DNA from: Tritrichomonas musculus
Lineage: Eukaryota > Parabasalia > Tritrichomonadida > Tritrichomonadidae
NCBI GenBank assembly: GCA_039105265.1
Contig: JAPFFF010000008.1
Location: 5,084,001 to 5,148,000, forward strand
DNA length: 64,000 nucleotides
Direction of reading: 5' to 3'
The translations under genes and the position numbers were made by a program. Positions 39,367 to 47,887 of the stretch are shown piece after piece. A model generated the notes under the pieces. It made no database searches, had not been told where the DNA came from, and saw only the letters and a program-made list of their open reading frames with translations. Positions within the stretch are counted from its first letter, which is position 1. Each line of letters opens with the position of its first letter.

Positions 39367-41988
39367 ATGAGTGATACTACTACAAGATTTAAAGGAGATA
39401 TACAGTTTAAGATAGGGGATGCTACTCGAAAAGGTAGCCAGTTATTAACCTTGGGTGACTTAGATAACTATGTACAGACAGGTCATTTATTTAATGAGGT
39501 CGAAGGTTTACCAGAAGTTGATATTAAAAATAAAAATATACAGTATGTATCATTTGAGTCTTCAACAACAACTTACAATATCCTTAAGTTTGTTAATTTG
39601 CCTGAAGACTTCATGAATAAGCTCAACGAAATAAAAACCCAGACTAATATATTTAAGATAGTATTGAGGAAGAATATAGTATATGATACAAGTGGTAATT
39701 TAGTCAAGGAGTTCTACATATATGTTAAGGATGGTCAAGTATATTCTCCTTTGATAACTAAAAGTAGTAATGGATGCAGTATAAATAATAGTACCATTAT
39801 GGGATATATGAATATAGCTTTTGATAGTAAACTAGACTTCAACCCATATACCTTGTGGCTGAATGGGGAGTTGAGCATAATGAATGAATATATAACTGAT
39901 TCTTTACAGACAGAGAAGGCAATAAAGTGTTCTATAATAAAAGCTGATAATGCATTAAGTTTACGTAAAAGCGATGTACTATACTTATATAAGCCTACAT
40001 CAACTAGTCAGGTTGAGATCGATAACAAGAAATATTGGTTACTTCAATGGAACATAGATACTGGATATACTATACCTAATGACTTAGAGTTTAGGTTTAA
40101 TGAGTATTGTTTTGGTAATAAGTGGTTTTTATCATGGGATGGTACAAAATGGGTAGGTGATAACATACAAGGTCATATCAATGGTAGATTAGTTAATGGA
40201 TTAAATAAGGAGAATGAGTATGGTGAAGATGGTACCTACATACAAGTCAAGAGGAGTGAGAGGAACATGAAACTGATTAATAAGCCTAATGACTACTCTC
40301 CTGATAACATACTACATTACATGATTCATGGAGGTAAGTGTAAAATAGACTGTTTTGTAAAATTAAAGACAGGGGAGATAGAACCTTTTTCGAAATATGG
40401 TCTAGGATATCAAACAAGTCAAGGAGGTACAAAAGATGGATATGATATTGAAGCAATAAGGTGCTATAAGATGAATAATGCGACTAATAAATTAGAAACT
40501 AGTGCTATTGATGAACTCTACCTTGATATTACCCTTGAAGGTTCTAAAAATGCAAATAGGTTCTCAGTTCGACCTACTGGAAAAGAAGGCAATGGAGGAG
40601 ACAAGGTATGGTTGTTCTTACATGGTGTACTTGATTCATGTGAACAGCTTGAATATACATATGCAGCTTCGACTACTAATGACTCAAGGGATATTAAGAT
40701 ATATTTAGCTGATGAATATGTTGACCCAATAGATGAGGTTCATTGGGATTCAACTACTAACCCATTCGAGTATATCATTAAGCAGCAATTTTATGAAGTA
40801 TCCCCAAATCCTAATGGGGCAACAACCTTATATACTGATTATAATATTACCTCCTCTAAGATAATTACTGCTGATAATATTACTACTATGAGGAGTGATT
40901 TAAACTTAGTTACCAACAATGTAGATGTTATTAGCTATGATGTTAACGAAATGAACACTGTTATGGAAAGCTTAAAAGGTAGAGTATCAAGGACTGAACA
41001 AGTTACTCAACATCTGGAGGATGATGTAGATAATTTACGTATAGTCTCATGGACTGCATTAGCTTTTGGAGTTGCAGGTACTGCTGGGTCAATAGGTTCT
41101 ATTGGTATGCAGCTATTTCCAGATGGTATAAGCTTTCCTACCATAAAAGGTGGAGGATTCCTTAAAAGGTTATTCTCTCATAAGTCAACCAAAGGTATGA
41201 GTGATTTGGTTAGAAATAGCATTAACTTCATGTCAGGTACTACAGCAAGAAGCATAACCAAAGATATAACACCTATAATTACCTGGTGTGAGGAAGAGTA
41301 TAAGCAACTAGATGAACTACCTTTTACTGATGAGAATGATAACCCTGATACTGGAACCTTGACATTAAGTGGTGCTATGGATATCAGCAATATGTTTAGG
41401 GATTCACTCAAGCCTTGTTTCAAGTTGTTAGCTGAGAAGGTCAATGAGCTAGAGGCTGAGTTTGATAATTACCCTACTGTGGATGAAGCTAATGAAGGTC
41501 TAGATGTACTTATACGTAGGATAGAGACATTAGAGGGTGAAAATATCGCATTAAAAGATACTATAGCAGCAATGGAAGCTAGGTTAACTGCATTAGAAGA
41601 GAAAAATGACCCAGATAGTGAATGGAAAGCATATTATACAGGATTTACTGATGTCACTGATGAATATAATAGGTATTTTCTATTCTCTTATTTTACAAGT
41701 GAGAAACACATAATTATTGATAATTTAGATAATGATCCAACAGGTGATAATGAACCTGTTCCAGATGGGGAGTACTTATTGATATTCAAGGACAAGACTC
41801 AAAAGCTACATTTTATTAGATTTATATCAACTGAATGGTCTGACCCTCAACAAATAAAATCATATTTGGATGAAATATACTTTAAAGACGCTAACCCACC
41901 TTCTGGTGCTTATGATATATATAATATTGAGTTAGATTGTGATGAATGTTCTATGATTTGTTTCGATGCTATATATATGAAGAAATAA
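39367..41988 (+). CDS. Fibre-like Polinton protein (873 aa), last gene before the right end
   Basis: ATG 39367, 19 bp after the giant paralogue's stop. It shares with that protein the domain YLYKPTSTS ... FRFNEYCFGNKWFLSWDG (~200-260), then YNITSSKIITADNITTMRSD (~495), a hydrophobic patch (TALAFGVAGTAGSIGSIGMQ), the segment SGAMDISNMFRDSLKPCFKL and a coiled coil (ETLEGENIALKDTIAAMEAR), ending with a beta-rich tip. The stop at 41988 is directly followed by the right terminal repeat. B and C carry relatives in the same place. The layout (shaft, coiled coil, tip) suggests a fibre; inferred. Confidence 0.75.
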   Translation: MSDTTTRFKGDIQFKIGDATRKGSQLLTLGDLDNYVQTGHLFNEVEGLPEVDIKNKNIQYVSFESSTTTYNILKFVNLPEDFMNKLNEIKTQTNIFKIVLRKNIVYDTSGNLVKEFYIYVKDGQVYSPLITKSSNGCSINNSTIMGYMNIAFDSKLDFNPYTLWLNGELSIMNEYITDSLQTEKAIKCSIIKADNALSLRKSDVLYLYKPTSTSQVEIDNKKYWLLQWNIDTGYTIPNDLEFRFNEYCFGNKWFLSWDGTKWVGDNIQGHINGRLVNGLNKENEYGEDGTYIQVKRSERNMKLINKPNDYSPDNILHYMIHGGKCKIDCFVKLKTGEIEPFSKYGLGYQTSQGGTKDGYDIEAIRCYKMNNATNKLETSAIDELYLDITLEGSKNANRFSVRPTGKEGNGGDKVWLFLHGVLDSCEQLEYTYAASTTNDSRDIKIYLADEYVDPIDEVHWDSTTNPFEYIIKQQFYEVSPNPNGATTLYTDYNITSSKIITADNITTMRSDLNLVTNNVDVISYDVNEMNTVMESLKGRVSRTEQVTQHLEDDVDNLRIVSWTALAFGVAGTAGSIGSIGMQLFPDGISFPTIKGGGFLKRLFSHKSTKGMSDLVRNSINFMSGTTARSITKDITPIITWCEEEYKQLDELPFTDENDNPDTGTLTLSGAMDISNMFRDSLKPCFKLLAEKVNELEAEFDNYPTVDEANEGLDVLIRRIETLEGENIALKDTIAAMEARLTALEEKNDPDSEWKAYYTGFTDVTDEYNRYFLFSYFTSEKHIIIDNLDNDPTGDNEPVPDGEYLLIFKDKTQKLHFIRFISTEWSDPQQIKSYLDEIYFKDANPPSGAYDIYNIELDCDECSMICFDAIYMKK

Positions 41989-42219
41989 GTACGAGATTCT
42001 CGGGGCTGGTACCTGTGCCGTTTCATAGATGGGCGGTTGTGGGGTGGGGTACCTGTGCCGTTTCATTGATGGGGAGCAGTAGTGAGAACAAGAATATTTT
42101 TTTCTTTTTTTTCTTTTTTCTTTTCTTTTCTTTTTCTTTTCTTTTCTTTTTCTTTTATGACGAGTTCGTGTTGACGGTGGGGTGCCAGCCCCAGCGGAAA
42201 CCGACTCGTATATACTACT
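41989..42219 (-). repeat. Right terminal inverted repeat of Polinton A
   Basis: Reverse complement of 16731-16962, ending ACTCGTATATACTACT at 42219. Its inner edge begins at the first base after the fibre gene's stop codon, so the coding sequence and the repeat abut. Confidence 0.95.
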
Positions 42220-42875
42220 ATGAACTACCTTTTACTGATGAGAATGACAACCCTGATACAAGAACCTTGACATTAAGTGGTGCTATGAATATCAGCAATA
42301 TGTTTAGGGACTCACTCAAGCCTTGTTTCAAGTTGTTAGCTGAGAAGGTCAATGAGCTCGAGGCAGAGTTTGATAACTACCCCACTGTTGATGAAACTAA
42401 TGAGGGTCTAGATGTACTTATAGGTAGGATAGAGACTCTAGAAAGTGAAAATACTGCCTTGAAGGTTACAATAGAAGCAATGGAAACTAGATTAGCTGCT
42501 CTTGAAAATCCGCCACTTGATTGGAAAACTTATTATTCTTCTTTTACAGAGAACATTACTGAGTCTCATTCGATTTATTTTAGTTTTTATTATGGTGATA
42601 ACATGTTTCAAGTTGAAGCTACTACAATGGACGGTGCACCTGTAGAAAATGGCGAATATTTGTTAATTTGGACAGATAAGAATCAAAAACAACATTATGT
42701 TTGATTAATAACTTATAACCATTGTGCTGGCGATAATGAATTGTATATGGATGAATTTTATGGCAAAGAAAATACAATTACTTATATAGGTTATGATATG
42801 CTTGTTGAAGACATAACACTTGATTTAGATGACAAATATGAATTAAAATTCGATACAATATATAGAAAGAAATAG
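42220..42875 (+). pseudogene. Polinton B fibre-like gene, 3' part, one nonsense codon
   Basis: Begins ELPFTDENDNPDTRTLTLSG, matching A's 873-aa protein from about residue 645, through the coiled coil (RIETLESENTALKVTIEAME) to the end (KFDTIYRKK). One in-frame TGA lies at 42702-42704, after which the same frame runs on to TAG at 42873. The tip region differs more from A than the coiled coil does. About 250 codons that should lie between this part and the left fragment at 16.7 kb are missing. Confidence 0.85.
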
Positions 42876-43052
42876 GAACGAGATTCTCGAGGTAGGCACC
42901 TGCGCCGTTTCATAGATGGTGGGCAGTAGTGAGAGCCATCGTGGAGAAAAAATATTTTTTTATTTATTTTATTTTTTTAACTAGTTCGTGTTGACGCGAG
43001 GGCCATTAGTGTAGCGTGGCCCCGCGGAAACCGACTAGTATATACCACTACT
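42876..43052 (-). repeat. Right terminal repeat of Polinton B (diverged)
   Basis: Starts directly after the fibre stop codon, as in A. Shared blocks with A's repeat are ACGAGATTCTCG, CCGTTTCATAGATG, AGCAGTAGTGAGA-like sequence, AGTTCGTGTTGACG and GCGGAAACCGACT, ending TATATACCACTACT. The purine/pyrimidine tract is shorter and T/A-rich. Its partner repeat is not in the window. Confidence 0.85.
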
Positions 43053-43231
43053 GAGGTTGATTTTGATTATATATTGCTTGATTCTGAATCTGAAAATTGG
43101 TAAAATTATTTTGCTGGAGAGTATTTGGATAATATATTGTCCAATTATTTGGAGTTTGTTGGCTATAATTAGTAAAACCAGTACTATTATTTCCATTTAT
43201 GACTTGTTTGTTTGACCAAAGATAAATGGTT
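43053..43231 (-). other. Asn/Gln-rich open stretch between two Polinton ends
   Basis: 179 bp wedged between the ends of B and C. On the minus strand it is open throughout (NGNNSTGFTNYSQQTPNNW, then NNFTNFQIQNQAIYNQNQPQ and a stop at the B junction). It could be a piece of a host or Polinton gene cut by the insertions. No family can be named. Confidence 0.4.
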
Positions 43232-43386
43232 AGTAGTATACGTTAGGCTGTGCGCCCTAAACGGTCGCCCAGACCTAACCGAACGAACGATATCACTAGG
43301 GAACTTTGAACAAAAAAACATAACCATTTTAAAGTTTATGCTATATCCAATAGGGTAGCATATGGTGTTCTTGTAAATATTTCACA
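43232..43386 (+). repeat. Terminal repeat of Polinton C (different family)
   Basis: Begins AGTAGTATACGTTAGGC, sharing the first nine bases with A's end, then differs. It is GC-rich at first (GGTCGCCCAGACCTAACC), with an imperfect hairpin between TTAGGCTGTGCG and CGCCCAGACCTAA, and abuts the stop codon of the inverted fibre-like gene, exactly as in A and B. The partner repeat is missing. Confidence 0.6.
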
Positions 43387-46300
43387 TTATGGATTTTCAG
43401 GATTTGAAATTTCATTTTTGAAAAATGAACTGTTGAAAATAATTGATTGAGCAATAGAAATAACAGTGAAAGCTGTTTTGTCTAACGGAAAACGTATATT
43501 ATTCAAATAAATTTCTGTTGGTTCACATTGATATTCAGATGAAGGCGAATTTGCAGAATTAAATGAAACATTGACTCTGATTTCTTTCTGAGTCTCAATA
43601 TTATTTTTAGTTTCAGGATAAGAAAGATACATTGTTGCTTCATAATTGTCAAGTGCTTTTTCTAAATTATATCGAATTATTCCTTCAGATTGGTTATCAA
43701 AGGTATTATTAACTTTTGCCAGTTTTTTCAAATTATTCATATCTGGTATGTCATCTTTTAATGCATATATGGATAAATCTGGATCTGATTTGCCTTCGAT
43801 AGCAGCAATTCTGGCTTCAAAAGCGGCTATCGTAGCCTTTAATGCAGTATTCTCAGCCTCTAATATCTCAATTCTGCCTTTGAGCGCATCTAAAGCGGCA
43901 TTTGTTTCATCAACAGTAGGATAAGTATTCATTATTTTTGCTATGTTTTCATCGTTTGAAGGTGAGTTTTCTTCTATTTAATCAATCTTTTTATTAAGCG
44001 CATCAATGTCACTCATATATGCTATATCATTTACAGAATATTTCATACTTCTTATCGCTGTGTTCTCTTTAATGCTGATTGCACTAATTCTATGTCTCTT
44101 TGGGTTATCAATAATTATAGTTTTGTCTTGGAGAGATGCAGTTGGAAAGTTCTCTGTGCCCTCATTGTTTGATATCTCTCCATTTAATATATGAATTATT
44201 GGATAATTCTCTTCATAGTCTATATCATTATATTCGCTTACTTTCATTTTCATAATCCTGACTTTGATAATTCCTTCACTTATTGTATCCTCAGCTTCTA
44301 AATGTATTTTGCCATCAATTAATTTGCCATTAATGTCAATTGTATCGTCTCTTTTCAAATCACTTTTTGAAATAAATTCACTACTTTCAATTTCTTCGAC
44401 CTTTGAGGCCAATAATTTGAATGGTCTCTTCAAACTATCTCTGAATTGATTACACATTTCTTCTGTTGCTCTTATAGATAAAACAGCTTTCATAGGTCAT
44501 CAAAATCATCATCAAATGTTTCATCAGGTAATGGTTCATATTCTTTATCGCACCATTCAAAAAGTGGTGTTAAATCAGTTGTTGATTGTATTGAACGAGT
44601 AACCCATGGGTTATCAAACAATTCCATATCACCAAGATTACGATAGCTGGCTCTTCTATACCACCATTCTCTAAAAAAGTTCTGAATTCTTTGCAAAATT
44701 CGACCGCCTCTGGTTGATGTTTGGCCTGCATTGGAAACAGTTTTAGGGAATTTGATGAAGTTAAGGTTAATTGACATTCTGATAGATATAGCACTTCCAA
44801 CTGTCCCTGCTATACCAAAAGCTAATGCAACATAAGAAATCATTCGTGTATTTTTTTCATCATATTCTAAATTTTGTGTTTTTAAATTAATAGCGACCAT
44901 TTCTGAATTCAAAACATCAACTTTATTTGAAATAGCTTGAACATCATATGAAACAACATCAAAATTATTTGTCAAAACATTTAAATCACTTCTCATCGTC
45001 GTGATGTTATCGGCAGTTATTATTTTTGATGAAGTGATATTAAAATCTGTATACAAAGTAGTTGCTGCATTTGGGTTTGGACTAACATCATAGAATTGAG
45101 ATTTAATAATATAAGCAAAAGCATTTGTTTTTGAATCCCAATTGACTTCTTCTATTGAATTAATAATATCTTTTCTGAGATATTATTCAATATTTCTATT
45201 ATTGTCATCAATTAAACTATCTTCTAAATGTAATTCAAGGCTTTCAATTGTATCTTTCAGAGTAATCACACCAAAATATCCCTTTTTATTGATTGAATTA
45301 ACATAAACACCATTTGCTTTAAATGTGTAAGCAACTGTAAATTGTGGATAACCAGGTGTTTCAATATTTAAATGGATTTCATCAATCTCTTCAATCTTGA
45401 AATTATTATTTGGATAATCATCACAACTAATATTTAGTTTACCAATTGAATAATCTGGATATCTTTCATCATTAACTATTTCTGAATCATCAAGAAACCA
45501 ATATAAACTTTTTGGTTCAATTTTCGTGCCATCTTTCTTAATTAATTCAAATTTTTTAGATGTATTTTGAAAAAGTCCATGAAAAAAACTTTCTGGTGAT
45601 GGCTCACTTTTTGGGATTAATTTTTCATTTGCTTCAGTTTTCTTGATCATAATGAAAACAGAATTTGATGGTCTAGAAGATTCTGACATTTTTGTTCGAT
45701 TCAATTTATTCACAACTTTCCCAACGATTCTTGCTTGAATATTATTGCCCATCCATTTTGTTCCATCCCAGGTTAAGACCCATTCATTTCCAAAACAATA
45801 TTCTTTGAATTTAAATTGTAAATTGAGAGGTATTGTATAATCAGAAGGTTTTTCAAAAATCCTTTTATAATAATCATTATCTTCTGAAATAATTGAAGGC
45901 TTATAGAAATAATGAACGTCACTTTTGTTTAATTTGAGAGCATTATCTGCTTCAATTATTTTGCACTTAAAAACTGGTTTATTCGATTCAATTAAATCCT
46001 GACTTGTTTGATTCATTATACTCAAATCACCGTTCATCCATAACGTATATGGCACAATTTTGAGACGCTCATCAAAAGCTATGAAAAATTGAGAGCTATC
46101 TTCAGAACATTTATTTGTATATCATTTCGATTCTTCATCAGCGGCTATTATCGGACATTGAATATGATTATCATGAACGCTTATGAAAAATTCTTTGATA
46201 TATCGTCCTTCTGTGTCATAAACAACATCATTTCTGAGAATTATTTTGAATATATTTCCATTGAAAGCTTTCAATTTTTGTTCAATATCATCATCGTTTA

Positions 46301-46616
46301 TTTTAATTTTCAATATATTATAATTTACATTATTGATTGTTTTTGTATCCCCTTCAACGTTTTCATTACGTACATTGAATTCTGGAACTCCAAATTTTAT
46401 ACTAAAAAGTGAATCTGTCTTATCTGATGACGTAGCTAATATTTCAATATCAACACCATTTATTAATCCATTTACATTCAAATTTGCTAATATATTGAAA
46501 TTGCCTAAAACCGGTTTTTTCTCATCAATTGTTCGGCCATCTTCTTTCAAAGTATTGATATCATAGCTTTCTAATAATTCATTTACTGAATTCACTCCTG
46601 AAATATTTGCTGGCAA
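43387..46616 (-). pseudogene. Polinton C fibre-like gene, broken by several frameshifts
   Basis: Five open pieces follow one another on the minus strand: 46122-46616, 45183-46055, 44490-45056, 43978-44493 and 43387-43932. They align in order with A's 873-aa protein: NIFKIILRNDVVYDTEG, PYTLWMNGDLSIMN, FKFKEYCFGNEWVLTWDG, FNITSSKIITADNITTMRSD, ALAFGIAGTVGSAISI, CNQFRDSLKRPFKLLASK, YPTVDETNAALDALKGRIE. At 44490-44493 the two frames overlap in ATGA. The tip after the coiled coil is unrelated in sequence to A's tip. At least four breaks rule out a functional product. Confidence 0.82.
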
Positions 46617-46652
46617 ATTATTATTAATATTAATATCTGCTATTTCATCTGA

Positions 46653-47725
46653 TTATAATTTAATATCATCAACGGGGTCTACATGATGGCGCCAAAACCA
46701 TTCACCTCCATATTGAACAATTTGGCCTTTCCCTAAAAATCGGCCTGAATTCAATAATTCAACCATAACTGAAACACTCTCTGAATAGCTATTTCTCCAT
46801 TTTTTGTCAAAACCTCTATTTCTATATGATAACATCCCCCACTCTTCTAAATAATCATCCCATACATAGTTATCAGGAGGAACAAATCCATGATTGGTTC
46901 TCCATCCAGCTTCAAAATTCTGTCCATGTTCTTGCCATTCTTGATCAAAAACATTCCAAACATAATTATCATCAAAATGTTGTCTTTGATCTCTTTGCCA
47001 TTCTAATCTTTCACTGTGATCTTGATTTGTATATGAGTCATAATTTGCATGAAATATCCATTGATCATATCTATCACTCCAACGAAAATCACCACCATTT
47101 ATTTGAGATGGCAACAGAAAGGTTGCTAATGCTGAACTAGGATTCGTTCTCCAGTCTGCATTTGATTCTTGAATACCATTTTCTGCACCGATAGCAACCC
47201 ATTAACCATGAAAAGTGTCAATGATAAAATTACGTGGCATATTTTGTGCATTAAGATTTGTTCGCCAACCAGATTGAAAATTAGAATTATTATGAAGAAC
47301 CCAATGATCAGTTAATATGTCAAAAACATAATTTTCATCTCTTTGAAAAGAACGATCATGTGATGTGTCAATTACATTCACTTTTTCTTTCTTTTTTCGT
47401 CGTCTTTTTATCGTTGTGTTCCCTTGAGTTGCTCCTTCTTGATATATGTCTGGTTGAAACATCGCATCAACAAAAGAGCCGACACTATAATCAATTATTA
47501 AATGATTTTGCTTTTGAATTAATTGTTGAATGTCAAGATGTTGTTGTTGAGAAATTTGGCCTATAAATCTTTGATTATTATTATTATTATTATCATTACA
47601 ATTGCATTCTCTTATATTTGAGACTCTTTCTTCTAAAACATTATGTTGCTGAATAATATTTCGAATATTTCCATTCTCATCTTCTCCGCTCTGCCACCCC
47701 TGGTCAAAATATACCTATTGAAAAA
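46653..47725 (-). pseudogene. Polinton C gene for a Trp-repeat protein, one nonsense codon
   Basis: One minus-strand frame from ~47,725 to 46,653 with a single TAA at 47202-47204. It starts mid-gene with FDQGWQSGEDENG, then a Gln/Asn-rich part (NDNNNNNNQRFIGQISQQQH), a basic patch (KRRRKKKEK), then about five ~32-41-aa repeats of the form NYVxDxxxxxW...F..GWRTN (NYVFDILTDHW/FQSGWRTN, NYVWNVFDQEW/FEAGWRTN, NYVWDDYLEEW). No known domain. It is followed by the fibre-like gene in the same orientation. No counterpart is seen in A. Confidence 0.65.
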
Positions 47726-47887
47726 AGGTAAATCGGGTACCCCTTATAAGGTCTAATTCAATCCCACCTCTATATTTTAAAATAACGATCAAAATTCAAT
47801 TTTTGTGGGGAAATATTGCCATAAAATATTTTTTTTCAATTCTTTCACTTTTTGTGAAATGACAGAATCCTCAAAGTACATTTTTAA

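Larger units (their letters stand above)
16731..42219. mobile_element. Polinton/Maverick element A, complete, 25.5 kb
   Basis: Bounded by ~231-bp inverted repeats starting AGTAGTATATACGAG. It carries all hallmark Polinton genes in open frames: Ulp1-type protease, retroviral-type integrase, FtsK/HerA-class ATPase, candidate double-jelly-roll capsid protein and protein-primed DNA polymerase B, plus ~15 accessory genes. Known Mavericks are mostly 15-20 kb, so this one is long. The extra length is mainly the two fibre-like genes (34.1-42.0 kb). The flanking hexamers TGCATG and ATGAAC do not match, so the usual 6-bp target duplication is absent. Confidence 0.93.
42220..43052. mobile_element. Polinton B, right end (target of A's insertion)
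   Basis: Contains the 3' end of a fibre-like gene followed directly by a diverged Polinton terminal repeat. Read with the left fragment at 16244-16730, it shows that A interrupts the last gene of a related Polinton. Confidence 0.82.
43232..47725. mobile_element. Polinton C remnant, inverted
   Basis: Terminal repeat, a broken fibre-like gene and a broken Trp-repeat gene, all pointing left toward the repeat. It is truncated ~160 bp before the CNOT10-like host gene. Base composition is poorer in GC than A, and the coding remnants carry several frameshifts, so C is older than A and belongs to a separate lineage. Confidence 0.7.

Noticed and set aside
41946-42704. Long plus-strand frame from the fibre gene of A, through the terminal repeat, into B
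   Set aside because: A chimera. It is in a different frame from the fibre gene in A, reads through the T-rich tract of the repeat, and only its last part matches the B fibre gene.
44480-44500. Programmed frameshift in C at the ATGA overlap
   Set aside because: Other frameshifts in the same gene have no slippery sequence, so this one is more likely part of general decay.
43387-46616. Introns explaining the broken fibre gene of C
   Set aside because: The breaks are one- or two-base frame changes without room for introns, and no splice-site-like signals are seen. Decay is simpler.
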